From positions 1 to 64,000 of the forward strand of contig DUOH01000050.1 in NCBI GenBank assembly GCA_012838955.1: a stretch of 64,000 nt of DNA, read 5' to 3'. Position 1 is the first letter of the stretch. Each line of letters begins with the position of its first letter. The notes beneath the pieces are model-generated. The model was not told the origin of the DNA and searched no databases. It saw only the letters and a list, made by a program, of their open reading frames with translations. The position numbers were made by a program, and so were the translations under genes. The DNA is from Bacillota bacterium (lineage in GTDB: Bacteria; Bacillota; UBA4882; UBA10575). Shown piece by piece: positions 16,868 through 25,891 of the stretch.

Positions 16868-18458
16868 ACTGCGGCACCTCCTCCAGGGCGCGTGTTGATT
16901 TAAAATTAATCCAGGTAATGATACTGATGATCATAAAAATGATCAAGGATACCGCAGACGCCAAGCCATAATCTCCGCCTGATCCTCCTTCAAAAGCCAT
17001 CCGATAAGTATAGCTAATCAGGATATCCGTGGCCCCGGTCGGAGTAATTGAACCGGGAATCGCCGGTCTCCCTCTAGTGACTAAATAAATGACGTTAAAA
17101 TTGTTGAAGTTAAAAGCGAAACTGGAGATGAGTAAGGGCATTAACTGTGATAATAACAAAGGTAACGTAATCCGGCGAAATCTGTACCAACCATTGGCGC
17201 CATCCACCATGGCCGCCTCATAGAGTTCCCCGGGGATACTCTGCAGGGCACCTGAACAGATCAGCATCATATAGGGAAATCCCAGCCACAGGTTGACGAT
17301 GAGGATCGCCACCTTGGCCCAGAAAGGATCCTGTAGCCAGGGGAGGGCTTTCCCGAACAACGGAAGAAAAATGGAGTTGTTAATAATACCCACTTCCGTA
17401 TTGAACAACCCCCGCCAAACCAGGCAAGTAATAAAAGCGGGAATGGCATAGGGAATCACCATTAACACCCGGTACAAACGGCGTAATTTCAGTTTTGGGT
17501 CGTTCAACAAGACCGCCAAGAATAGTCCCAAGCCCAGAGTCTCCAGAACACTAAGGAAGGCGAAGACAAGGGTCCAGACAAAAACCTGGAGAAAAGGGGC
17601 GGAATACCGTTGATCTGTGAACAGTTTCTGAAAATTACGCCATCCCACGATTGTCTGGTACCCTATATCCAATGATTTTCCGGTTACGGAAGTGAAGTTA
17701 CCGTCCTTCGCAAAGTATGTAGTTTGGGTCTGCAAGTCAATTAGAGCGTCCTGCGACGGATCGTACTGATAGCGCGGAGTGTAACAGCCAAACGTCTCCG
17801 GGGTCCGCAGTTTAAGAAGGCGGTCCTCATAGGCAAAGGTCAGGTTCTCCAATTTACCCAGGGAGGAGAAGATATTTAAGATACTCTCCTGCTCATACTC
17901 TCCAAGCCTGTCAACTTTCCCATCGCCGTCACTGTCTTCCAGTTTGATCCCTGCTTCGGTAAGCGGAGTAGCCGCCTTATCCACCGCCACTAGTTGTTCG
18001 CCGGTTGGCGCGGTCAGCAGAAAAGCAAACTCGCCAGCGGTATTCTTAAAGATCTGCGCCTTATATGTAGGGTGGCCTTCGTCCAACATTAACCTGTCCG
18101 TATATTGCTTGATCACCATCTCCTTGGGCAGAATATGACCTGTGCCATAATTTGTAAAGGAGACATAGATGGTGAACCCAATGGGGAAGACGACCATTAA
18201 TAACAGGAAAAACAGGCCGGGAAAGATAAAACGTAATGGATAAGCCCGTTCCGAAAGGAAAATATAGTCAATTAAAAGAGCCCCAACCACCAAAATCGTG
18301 AAAATGAGATAGTGTCCCTCAGCGAGGAGTACAGTTAATGCCCATAAGGCCATCGCATTACTGATCCCAAGTATGATCAGCTTGGAGAGGAGCGCTATAT
18401 TTAAGGAGCTACTGGCAAAAAATTTTTCTAGGCGCTTAAGCCTTGTTTGTGTGCGCAT
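16860..18458 (-). CDS. malF: Maltose/maltodextrin ABC importer permease MalF with extended outer loop
   Basis: The 532-residue permease has N-terminal helices (about 24-47, 50-68, 77-100), a large extracytoplasmic insert (about 101-275, like the P2 loop of E. coli MalF), and a C-terminal permease core with the EAA motif YEAAMVDGANGWYRFRRITL. The outer loop contains DSDGDGKVDRLGE at residues 175-187, which matches the spacing of an EF-hand-type calcium loop. The start ATG lies in MRTQTRLKRL. It partners MalG and receives substrate from MalE. The calcium-binding idea is inference from the motif only. Confidence 0.92.
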   Translation of the reverse strand: MRTQTRLKRLEKFFASSSLNIALLSKLIILGISNAMALWALTVLLAEGHYLIFTILVVGALLIDYIFLSERAYPLRFIFPGLFFLLLMVVFPIGFTIYVSFTNYGTGHILPKEMVIKQYTDRLMLDEGHPTYKAQIFKNTAGEFAFLLTAPTGEQLVAVDKAATPLTEAGIKLEDSDGDGKVDRLGEYEQESILNIFSSLGKLENLTFAYEDRLLKLRTPETFGCYTPRYQYDPSQDALIDLQTQTTYFAKDGNFTSVTGKSLDIGYQTIVGWRNFQKLFTDQRYSAPFLQVFVWTLVFAFLSVLETLGLGLFLAVLLNDPKLKLRRLYRVLMVIPYAIPAFITCLVWRGLFNTEVGIINNSIFLPLFGKALPWLQDPFWAKVAILIVNLWLGFPYMMLICSGALQSIPGELYEAAMVDGANGWYRFRRITLPLLLSQLMPLLISSFAFNFNNFNVIYLVTRGRPAIPGSITPTGATDILISYTYRMAFEGGSGGDYGLASAVSLIIFMIISIITWINFKSTRALEEVPQYE

Positions 18459-18558
18459 TTTCCATCACCGCCTGGTTTTTTAGTAAGCCCTGCTTTCGTA
18501 TAACAGCAAAACCAAGGGCATGAGAGGTAAAATTCAAGGCAAACCTGAATTTGATACC

Positions 18559-18585
18559 TGTGTCGGCGCATTCAGCGCCGACACA
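18559..18585 (-). repeat. Strong hairpin between malE and malF
   Basis: A perfect 11-bp stem (TGTGTCGGCGC with GCGCCGACACA) has the five-base loop ATTCA. There is no T-run, so it is not a standard terminator. Its position in the 239-base malE-malF gap suggests an RNA-stability element that keeps malE message more abundant than malFG; that is inference. Confidence 0.7.
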
Positions 18586-18660
18586 AATCCTTCCAAAACA
18601 CTTTCGAAGTAAACCTTACAATTTACCTCGCGGTTTACCTTCCAGGAAACCGGCTTCGGC

Positions 18661-18694
18661 ATGAAGCGAAGCTAACATGAAGCGAAGCTTCATG
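18661..18694. repeat. Tandem ATGAAGCGAAGCT repeat ending in a palindrome
   Basis: ATGAAGCGAAGCT occurs twice, four bases apart, and the second copy is part of the palindrome CATGAAGC-GAA-GCTTCATG (8-bp arms, GAA loop). It lies just past the malE stop codon. A hairpin of the same design (8-bp arms, GAA loop) overlaps the divIVA stop near 44.67 kb. Confidence 0.55.
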
Positions 18695-18697
18695 AGT

Positions 18698-19900
18698 TTA
18701 CTTCTTCGCCTGTTCGATAGCGGTCTTAATCTGCCCGACCGCATTATCCAACGCCCCTTGAGGAGCTTGTGTTCCATTCAAGATCACCTCGATGGCGTTG
18801 GACCAAGCGGACCAGACTGAATTCATCTCCGGAATACTCGGCATCGGCACACCCACGCTGGCGCTGTCGTAGATCCCCTTAATATCCGCATTCTTCACTT
18901 TATGTAAGGCAGGGAGATACGCAGGGGGGCGGTCACCTTTTTCATAGAGTAAATACATAACCTCTTTCGTAACGATAAATTCATTCAAGAAAGCCTGGGC
19001 CAATAGTTTGTTCTTACTGAAAGAGCTGACCATAAAACCATGTACCCCGGTAAAAGGCCGGGACGGTTTCCCGTTGATACTCGGGATTACCGTAAACCCA
19101 AAATCAATCCCTGCGGTGCGAAAATCCTGAAAATACCATGGTCCGCTGATGATCATTCCGACTTTTCCTTCTTTAAAGAGCGTCGCCATGGTAGTGGCGT
19201 CTATACCCGTGGGCATAATCCCTTTCTTAATCAGATCAAGTAAGAGCTCCATACCCCGGACGGCGCCTGAGTTGTTTAATCCGATATCCATCGGATTGAG
19301 GGTTCCGTCGGTATTTTTACCAAAGACATAACCGCCACCCGCCGCCATAAGCGGAAAAGTGTGATAAGGATCCGGTTGCGGCAAAACAAAGCCCCACTGT
19401 TTTTTCTTTGGGTCAGTAATTTTTTGGCCGATTGCCACCAACTCTTCCCAGGTGTTCGGGGCCTTCGGCACAAGTTTCTTGTTGTAGATCAACCCAATGG
19501 ATTCCACGGCATAGGGAATGCCATAAAGTTCATTTCCCCATGAAAAAGCGGAGATCGCCACCGGGGCAAAGTCTTTCTTCTTGTCCCCCAAATCGACCGG
19601 TTCAATTAAACCGTTCACTACCAATTGGCCCAGCCAATCATGAGCGCCGATTAGAATATCCGGCCCCTTTCCTGATGGTCCCACGATACTTAGCTGGTTG
19701 CTGATCTCTCTGAAGTTTAGTTCTTGGACCTCTATATTGATGTGATATTTTTGGGTGAATTTCCTTCCCACTTCCTGTAAGATAGGAGAACGGGTATCAT
19801 CCGCCCAGATCAACAACTTACCCTCCTCAGAAGCATAGACCCCGGAAAGGACCGTCAAACACAGGAAAAGACCGAGCACTAAAAGTAAGCGTCTTTTCAT
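18698..19900 (-). CDS. malE: Maltose/maltodextrin-binding protein MalE
   Basis: I place the start at the ATG at 19900, six bases after AAAGGAGGG; an in-frame ATG at 19957 has its ribosome site too close. The 400-residue product has a signal peptide MKRRLLLVLGLFLCLTVLSG followed by VYAS, fitting signal peptidase I cleavage. There is no lipobox Cys at the cleavage site, unusual for a Gram-positive binding protein and more like Thermotoga or proteobacterial MalE. The body (LLIWADDTRSP, GPDILIGAHDWLG, YGIPYAVESIGLIYN) is a cluster-1 solute-binding protein. It should deliver maltodextrins to MalFG. Confidence 0.92.
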   Translation of the reverse strand: MKRRLLLVLGLFLCLTVLSGVYASEEGKLLIWADDTRSPILQEVGRKFTQKYHINIEVQELNFREISNQLSIVGPSGKGPDILIGAHDWLGQLVVNGLIEPVDLGDKKKDFAPVAISAFSWGNELYGIPYAVESIGLIYNKKLVPKAPNTWEELVAIGQKITDPKKKQWGFVLPQPDPYHTFPLMAAGGGYVFGKNTDGTLNPMDIGLNNSGAVRGMELLLDLIKKGIMPTGIDATTMATLFKEGKVGMIISGPWYFQDFRTAGIDFGFTVIPSINGKPSRPFTGVHGFMVSSFSKNKLLAQAFLNEFIVTKEVMYLLYEKGDRPPAYLPALHKVKNADIKGIYDSASVGVPMPSIPEMNSVWSAWSNAIEVILNGTQAPQGALDNAVGQIKTAIEQAKK

Positions 19901-20013
19901 GAAAATCCCTCCTTTTTTTAGTCCAGCTGCACAGTTTGCAGAGTTTTTTCGGCGCATCCCTCCTTTCCTTTCTTCTTGCTTACCGGGTTACAGAATACCG
20001 GCAAGATCTATGC

Positions 20014-20025
20014 GCACACGTTTGC
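20014..20025. promoter_or_regulatory. LacI/cre-type operator upstream of malE
   Basis: GCACACGTTTGC is one base away from the perfect palindrome GCAAACGTTTGC found before lacI. It lies 113 bases upstream of the malE start and 18 bases past the lacI stop, where a malE promoter would be expected. It is the likely target of the adjacent LacI-family repressor, though the shape also fits a CcpA cre site. Confidence 0.7.
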
Positions 20026-20043
20026 ACAACAGCCAAAAATTTT

Positions 20044-21081
20044 TTATCTTCCAGTTGAATCCCTGACAATTAACTCCGCCGGGATAATAGTCCGGCTGTA
20101 ACTTCGGGTATGGGGCACGCCTGCCGTGTACTCCTCATTCACCTCGGCTAATAACAACTCAACTGCTTTCGCTCCCAACGAAAAAGCATTTATCTCAACT
20201 GAAGTTAAGGACGGCGAGAAATAGGCGGCTTGCGGCACATTGTTAACTCCGGCGACCGCCACATCCCGGGGTACTTCGAGTCCATGCTCATTCAAGTATT
20301 TGATGGCCCCGAACGCCAACAGGTCATCACAGGCGATGATTCCAGTAGGCTGAACACTCCGGTGGCGATAAAAAGTCTTCATCAAATGATAACCGTCATC
20401 CGTGACAAATTGGCTTTCCACCACCAATTCTTCATCCACTGGTATACCGTGATCCCGTAAAGCTTGTTTATAACCGTTGAACCGGTCGACCGTTACTAAA
20501 AAGTCCGGCGACAAACCAAGAAAGGCAATTCTTCTATGGCCTCGTTTAATAAAGTGTTCCGTCAGTTCATAACCGATGGAAAAGTTATCATTATCTACCC
20601 AATTTACTCTGCTTTCCTGTTCGGAACGGCCGATGATTACAAAGGGAAAACTCATCTTAATCAATTCAGCCACCGAGGGATCCCGTACCCGTGAAGTCAG
20701 CAAGATAACTCCGTCAGTGATCCCTCCGCGCGCAAACTGGATAATAGTGTCTTTTTCTTCTTCCAAAGAAGTGACACTGGAGATTAGAATATTATAACCA
20801 TGCTGATAGGCCACGGTTCCTATTCCCCGTAACAATTCGGGGAAGAAGGGGTGTTCAAATGATCGCTCCGCTGTGCCGGGAATGATCACCCCGATAATCT
20901 TCGACGATTTACTCGCCAAAGAACGGGCGATCATATTCGGATGATAATCCAGTTCTTTCATGATCTTCATTACTTTATGTTTCGTTGCTGAACTAATCCG
21001 GGGATGATTCGCGATCACCCTCGAGACAGTAGAAGGTGACACCCCCGCCTTTTTCGCAATGTCTTTAATGGTTACCCTCAT
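20044..21081 (-). CDS. LacI-family transcriptional repressor of the maltodextrin operon
   Basis: The protein is 345 residues long. Residues 1-55 are the LacI helix-turn-helix plus hinge (IKDIAKKAGVSPSTVSRVIA and YHPNMIARSLAS), followed by a periplasmic-binding-protein-like sugar sensor (KIIGVIIPGT, DGVILLTSR, IACDDLLAFGAIKYL, VAVAGVNN). It lies between pulA and malE on the same strand, and palindromic operators precede both lacI itself and malE. It probably represses the regulon until a maltodextrin binds, and represses itself. The effector is inferred from neighbours. Confidence 0.92.
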   Translation of the reverse strand: MRVTIKDIAKKAGVSPSTVSRVIANHPRISSATKHKVMKIMKELDYHPNMIARSLASKSSKIIGVIIPGTAERSFEHPFFPELLRGIGTVAYQHGYNILISSVTSLEEEKDTIIQFARGGITDGVILLTSRVRDPSVAELIKMSFPFVIIGRSEQESRVNWVDNDNFSIGYELTEHFIKRGHRRIAFLGLSPDFLVTVDRFNGYKQALRDHGIPVDEELVVESQFVTDDGYHLMKTFYRHRSVQPTGIIACDDLLAFGAIKYLNEHGLEVPRDVAVAGVNNVPQAAYFSPSLTSVEINAFSLGAKAVELLLAEVNEEYTAGVPHTRSYSRTIIPAELIVRDSTGR

Positions 21082-21099
21082 CAGTGTTCCCTACTTTGT

Positions 21100-21111
21100 G
21101 CAAACGTTTGC
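21100..21111. promoter_or_regulatory. Perfect palindromic LacI/cre-type operator before lacI
   Basis: GCAAACGTTTGC is a perfect 12-base palindrome with the central CG typical of LacI-family operators. It lies 19 bases upstream of the lacI ATG and just downstream of the predicted promoter, a position suited to roadblock autorepression. With flanking TG and CT it also fits the cre consensus. Confidence 0.82.
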
Positions 21112-21124
21112 TCATATTTTCCCA

Positions 21125-21153
21125 ATTGTACCATATTATTCTGTCAACTTCAA
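21125..21153 (-). promoter_or_regulatory. Predicted sigma-A promoter of lacI
   Basis: Read on the minus strand: TTGAAG, a 17-base spacer, then TACAAT. Transcription would begin near 21118, placing the operator at about +7 to +18. Confidence 0.65.
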
Positions 21154-21397
21154 CACTGTTTTCACCTGATTTTTACATTAAATATTCTATGCCCATACTG
21201 ACCATATTAAGCCGGTATAGTCAGATAAATCTCACATTCTCCTGGTTTTAAGTGGTCAAAAAATCAGCGGCCTTATAGGCTTCTTCCAGCTTTTGAACTT
21301 ATCTTTCAAAATTATAATTAAATATATTATATAAATCAAAAGATTATTGTGCCAGCGTTAGCAGTGGAGAAGAGCACCAGGCTCCGTCAAGTCAAGC

Positions 21398-23776
21398 TTA
21401 CCCGTGTTCCACTTTATTCAGGATATAAAGATCCGGTTGGAAATAATCAGCCCGCTGTCCGTCCTCCTGGTACCTACGAAAATCCGCGAGAATTCTCACC
21501 CCCAGCACCTCCTCTGCCAGGTCGTCACCGATCATGAGCTGCCCGTCATCAATCCGAATTCTTCCTTGGCCGTTTGTAACCTGCCCATTTATTTCCACCT
21601 GAAAGTGGATTCTATGAATACCGATTCGGTCCCGCTCGTTCACTGCTTCCAAATAGTCAACGGTATCCGTCGCCACCCTGAATCCGGTGGCTACCGCCAA
21701 ACCCTTAAAAGGCAAATAAAAAGTATTGCCTTCCAGTTTTACCTTGGCCTCCGCTGCAATTTGCCCGGAAGGCGTCAGGAAAACATTCGAATTGACCCTG
21801 GTCTTGATAATCCCGGCCTCACTGAACAGGTCATCAGCTACAACCTGATCTGGAGTATAGAAGATTGCGGCGCGCACCCCATCCACAGTAACCTCTTTCA
21901 GCTCTGCTTTTTCCATAGGTTCCAAGTTGATTTCATCTCCACTGAGCACTCTGTACCAAGTAGCCTTGGGAATTTTCACAGTAACCGGGTAGGGGTTGGC
22001 ATTGTAAATCACCAGGATGTTTCGCCACCTCTCTCCCTGCGGCGCGTCTTTGATTAGATAAGCCACAGAATTTCTGGGCGCCGGTAGAAAAGAGAGGCTC
22101 TCTCTGATCAGCTCCGCGGAAGCAAGACGGAAAGCAGGATGCCTCCGGCGTAAGGCGATCAAGCCCTTGACATAATTGAAGACCTCCAGATTCGCAAGTT
22201 TCCTCCCCCAATCAAGAGCATTGATATAATCCGGACTCCGGTAACTATTATGTTCTCCTCTTTTCGTACGTAGGAAATCCATACCCGCTTGGAGATAGGG
22301 CACGCCTTGAGCGGTAAGGAGGATGGCGGCGCCCAGTTTGTGTCGGAGTTTTCTCTTTTCTACGTCCAGATCCGGATTGGCGGCGGTCAGTTTGTCCCAG
22401 AGGGTCTGATTATCATGGTTGGCCAAATAATTAATGGATTGGCCGGGCTGAACATTATAATCTTTCACCACTGAATTATAAAAGATACTCCCGGCCACCC
22501 CCTGCATCACCTCTAATTCCATGTGCGACCGGCCGTCAATAAAACCGCGCTCCCGATCGTTATTCCATGGCCCCTTCAGATTGTCGCGAAAGTGGTCGTT
22601 AAAAAAACCGATCCCCTGTAATTTAGGAGCATGAGGCTGAATGGCCCTCTGCTCACGTGGAAGGTGACCCAGATCCCATCCTTCACCAAAGATGATGATT
22701 CCCTGATCAATCCCGGAGAGAACCTCTCTAATCTCCCGCATGGTTTCAAGATCATGAATCCCCATTAAGTCAAAGCGAAAACCGTCGAGATGATACTCGT
22801 TCACCCAGTATTTTACAGAGTCAACCATGAACTTCCGCATCATTCTCCGTTCCGAGGCGGTCTCGTTTCCGCATCCGGTACCGTCCAAGAAAGAGCCGTC
22901 CGCTGCCATTCGATAATAGTATCCGGGGACGAGCCGATGGAAGATGGAATCATAATTATGAAAGGTATGATTATAGACGGCATCAAAGATTACTCTGATC
23001 CCACTCCGGTGGAGAGCTAAGATCATTTCCTTAAATTCCCTAATCCGTACCACCGGGTCGTAGGGGTCGGTGGCATATGAACCCTCCGGAACATTGTAGT
23101 TCTTCGGATCATAGCCCCAATTAAACTCCTGTTTTTCTAGGGTTTTCTCGTTTATGGAAGCATAGTCATAGGTGGGTAAGAGGTGCAGATGGGTGACGCC
23201 TAATTCTTTCAGATGGTCGACTCCGGTGGTTACTCCCTCTGGCCCTCTGCTGCCTTCCTCTTGAAACTGTAGATATTTCCCTTTATGTATGATTCCCGAG
23301 GTTTCATGCATCGACATATCCCTGAGGTGCAACTCATAGATTACCGCATCAGTCGGCCGCCCGGAGAAGGGAGGACGCACATCATCCGTCCACCCCGGCG
23401 GATTGGTGGCGGCTAAATCCACCACTGCCGATCGATCGCCGTTGACTCCCACGGCCACTGCATATGGATCCGGCGTCTCGGTCTCCTGTCCATGATGGGT
23501 GACTTTGTATGTGTAAAAAAGGCCATGCAAGTCACGGGTTAAAGTCTTCACCCAAGTTCCCTGGGGACCTCTTTCCATCTCATAAGTGACGCCCGGATCG
23601 CCAGAGGCAATGTCTCCATCCTCGTAAATAATTAGGCGTGCCCGCTCCGCCAAAGGCGCCCATACTCTGAAGGTAGTCGCTGTTTTGCTATACGTTATCC
23701 CCAGATCATGACCGGCATAGAAAAAATCAGTATCTAACTTTTGCCATTTTTTTAAGTTAAAAGTAAAATCCGACAC
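21398..23776 (-). CDS. pulA: Type I pullulanase (GH13), cytoplasmic
   Basis: Pullulanase hydrolyses alpha-1,6 branches. The 792-residue protein starts at a GTG after AGGTGATC and has no signal peptide. Residues about 20-110 form a CBM48-type domain (TTFRVWAPLAERARLIIYED). The pullulanase hallmark FNWGYDPKNYNVPEGSY is present, then GH13 regions DAVYNHTF, GFRFDLMG with nucleophile D336, FGEGWDLG with acid E365, and NHDNQT with D455. The last 150 residues are a beta-rich tail. It heads the maltodextrin gene set and would debranch imported or stored glucans so that the phosphorylase can act. Confidence 0.95.
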   Translation of the reverse strand: MSDFTFNLKKWQKLDTDFFYAGHDLGITYSKTATTFRVWAPLAERARLIIYEDGDIASGDPGVTYEMERGPQGTWVKTLTRDLHGLFYTYKVTHHGQETETPDPYAVAVGVNGDRSAVVDLAATNPPGWTDDVRPPFSGRPTDAVIYELHLRDMSMHETSGIIHKGKYLQFQEEGSRGPEGVTTGVDHLKELGVTHLHLLPTYDYASINEKTLEKQEFNWGYDPKNYNVPEGSYATDPYDPVVRIREFKEMILALHRSGIRVIFDAVYNHTFHNYDSIFHRLVPGYYYRMAADGSFLDGTGCGNETASERRMMRKFMVDSVKYWVNEYHLDGFRFDLMGIHDLETMREIREVLSGIDQGIIIFGEGWDLGHLPREQRAIQPHAPKLQGIGFFNDHFRDNLKGPWNNDRERGFIDGRSHMELEVMQGVAGSIFYNSVVKDYNVQPGQSINYLANHDNQTLWDKLTAANPDLDVEKRKLRHKLGAAILLTAQGVPYLQAGMDFLRTKRGEHNSYRSPDYINALDWGRKLANLEVFNYVKGLIALRRRHPAFRLASAELIRESLSFLPAPRNSVAYLIKDAPQGERWRNILVIYNANPYPVTVKIPKATWYRVLSGDEINLEPMEKAELKEVTVDGVRAAIFYTPDQVVADDLFSEAGIIKTRVNSNVFLTPSGQIAAEAKVKLEGNTFYLPFKGLAVATGFRVATDTVDYLEAVNERDRIGIHRIHFQVEINGQVTNGQGRIRIDDGQLMIGDDLAEEVLGVRILADFRRYQEDGQRADYFQPDLYILNKVEHG

Positions 23777-23858
23777 AACAGATCACCTTAAATCTATGAG
23801 ATCTTACTCCAGCATCGAGATTAATATCTCCTGAACCATGGGTCTTATGCAAATACAT

Positions 23859-23883
23859 AAAAGGAGGCGTGACGCCTCCTTTT
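23859..23883 (-). terminator. Terminator overlapping the LysM gene stop codon
   Basis: AAAAGGAGGCG and CGCCTCCTTTT form an 11-bp stem with a three-base loop. It has T4 on both strands, so it can work bidirectionally; the minus-strand LysM gene is the only gene running into it. Confidence 0.75.
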
Positions 23884-24631
23884 ATCTGCAACGCCGTTGA
23901 CGCGGCCGTCTGCATCTATCCCTTGGCGCATACGGACAATCCTCCCACCTGACCGCAGGAAGTACAAAAAACGGTCCTTCCAAAGAGGGATAGGGCATAC
24001 CGGGCCCGGAAGGACAAGGCATCGGGCCATGTGGCGGTGGCGGTGGCGCCGGCGGCCTGGGTCTAATCATTCTTCTGGGAATGCAGATGACTTGACCGGC
24101 GTAAATCAGATCAGCATTGGTGATCTGTGGATTTATACGTAGAATATCTTGAACACTAATCCCAAAGTGGCGGGCGATACCCGATAAGGTCTCCCCTGCT
24201 CGGACCAGATAATACTCCCCTTCACAGTCGGCGGGTGGCACCGGCAGCGGGACACAGATTCTCTGCCCAACCTCGATTACATCCGGATTCACAATCTGTG
24301 GATTATAACTCAATAATTCTTCCAAAGTAATCCCTAATCTTCTGCTGATTTCGTAGAGGGTGTCACCGCGCATGATGGTATAGAAGAATCCCGTGGGGCA
24401 AAAGGTGTCGGCTACAGGCACACAAATCACTTGGCCGGGAAAGATTAGATCCGGGTTAGTGATCTGCGGGTTGGCCCTGATCAATCTTGACAAGGGAATC
24501 CCAAATCTTTGCGCAATCAAAAACAAACTGTCACCAGGCACGACAGTATAGAGTTGTCCGCCCGGGCACGAGGGTGGCGCCGGAGGGGTATGATGCGCCG
24601 TCTTTACCTCCTTATGATCCATTGCAACCAT
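23882..24631 (-). CDS. Protein with three LysM domains, probable cell-wall or spore-surface protein
   Basis: I start at the ATG at 24631, just after AAGGGGGG. The 249-residue product has no signal peptide but three LysM domains (about residues 26-72, 80-125, 137-183), each with the YTVVPGDSLFLIAQRF / NPQITNPDLI..GQVICVP pattern. A Pro-rich and Arg/Cys-rich tail (PRPPAPPPPPHG, RRPRQRRCR) follows. Lack of a signal combined with LysM repeats is typical of spore-cortex or coat proteins made in the mother cell (SafA-like), but secretion by another route is possible. It is monocistronic and divergent from rluA. Confidence 0.8.
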   Translation of the reverse strand: MVAMDHKEVKTAHHTPPAPPSCPGGQLYTVVPGDSLFLIAQRFGIPLSRLIRANPQITNPDLIFPGQVICVPVADTFCPTGFFYTIMRGDTLYEISRRLGITLEELLSYNPQIVNPDVIEVGQRICVPLPVPPADCEGEYYLVRAGETLSGIARHFGISVQDILRINPQITNADLIYAGQVICIPRRMIRPRPPAPPPPPHGPMPCPSGPGMPYPSLEGPFFVLPAVRWEDCPYAPRDRCRRPRQRRCR

Positions 24632-24892
24632 ATATATTCCCCCCTTCTGACACATGCTTTGGTGCAATTATCATCTTTCACTCTAGCATATTCAAAGACG
24701 GTAGTATTTGTCCTAGGCCAATAGAATAACTGCTCAAGCCGGGGTGGCTATATGGTATACTATAAGAGCCAACGTAAAAGAAGAAACTCAAAGATTATGC
24801 CCGTTGAATAACTGGCCTGGGCGAGCTGAGCTATTAATTCCAACGATAAAAACACCAGATATGGCCAGATAACTAATGAAGGAGAGCTCTAA

Positions 24893-25891
24893 ATGAAGAA
24901 TCCACCTCCCCTCTATTATACAATCCCGGCTGCCTGGTCCGGCCACAGCATCAAGACCCTCCTCTACCACCATTTTCATCTATCCAGGGGCCAAATCACC
25001 GCTCTAAAAAAGTATAACGGGATCTTCATCAACGATCAGCCGGTATTCGTTACCCACCGGCTGACCGAGGGAGAGGTACTGACCCTACGCATTACTCCTT
25101 TGAACCAAGACTTTACACCGGAAGCAATCCCCCTGTCCATCCAGTATGAAGACGCTGATCTGGTGGTGGTCAATAAACCATCCGGCCTGTTAGTCCACCC
25201 TGTGCGTTTCCATCCAACAGGAACTCTGGCCAACGCCCTTACTTACCTTTGGCGTCAGCAACAAGAAAACGCCTCTTTTCACCCGGTACACCGCTTGGAT
25301 AAGACTACTTCCGGATTAGTGCTCATCGCCAAAAATCCCTGGTCTCATCAGCAATTATCCAGACAACTGGAACAGGGAATGATCAGCCGACTATATCTGG
25401 GCATCTGCCACGGCGCCCTGGTGAGGGAGAGTGGAAGAATCTCCGCTCCCATCAAACGCTCGACCACGGGCATCAAAAGAGAAGTCTCTCCTGACGGGAA
25501 GCCTGCCTTAACTAGGTTCCGCAGGCTCCAAAGTTCTGAACAGGGCTCGCTTTTAGCGCTCAAAATCTTCACCGGGCGTACCCACCAGATCAGAGTACAC
25601 CTGTCTTCCTCAGGGCACCCTCTATACGGGGACTCCCTCTATGGTGGAACGGAGAGCTTCCCCAGGCCAGCCCTGCACGCGACCAGAATCAGCTTTACCC
25701 ACCCGCGGACCCGGAAGAGAATAACGGTTACCGCCAACCCGCCTCCGGACTTTTCCGATTTACTGACCACCATTATCACAGGTGATCTTTTTGTCCATAA
25801 TAATAACGGTGATCGACTAAAATACGGAGGTACAACGGAAGTTGACGAAACCCAAGAAACTATCCTTCAAAAGTGGCGTTCAGGCCTTTAG
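24893..25891 (+). CDS. RluA-family pseudouridine synthase
   Basis: This enzyme isomerises uridines in rRNA or tRNA. The 332-residue protein starts at ATG behind GGAGAGC. Residues about 10-75 are an S4-like RNA-binding domain, then the catalytic domain has HRLDKTTSGLVLIAKN with the catalytic Asp, RLYLGICHG, GRTHQIRVHLSSSGHPLYGD and the family's closing segment. About 35 extra residues lie beyond the usual end. The exact target base (23S rRNA, RluD/RluB-like) cannot be told from motif alone. Its 3' end overlaps a small ORF. Confidence 0.92.
   Translation: MKNPPPLYYTIPAAWSGHSIKTLLYHHFHLSRGQITALKKYNGIFINDQPVFVTHRLTEGEVLTLRITPLNQDFTPEAIPLSIQYEDADLVVVNKPSGLLVHPVRFHPTGTLANALTYLWRQQQENASFHPVHRLDKTTSGLVLIAKNPWSHQQLSRQLEQGMISRLYLGICHGALVRESGRISAPIKRSTTGIKREVSPDGKPALTRFRRLQSSEQGSLLALKIFTGRTHQIRVHLSSSGHPLYGDSLYGGTESFPRPALHATRISFTHPRTRKRITVTANPPPDFSDLLTTIITGDLFVHNNNGDRLKYGGTTEVDETQETILQKWRSGL

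Larger units (their letters stand above)
21082..21397. other. Intergenic region between pulA and lacI
   Basis: This 316-base AT-rich gap holds the lacI promoter and operator described separately. Between 21160 and 21397 I see no gene, no strong terminator after pulA and no RNA structure I can name. Confidence 0.6.
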
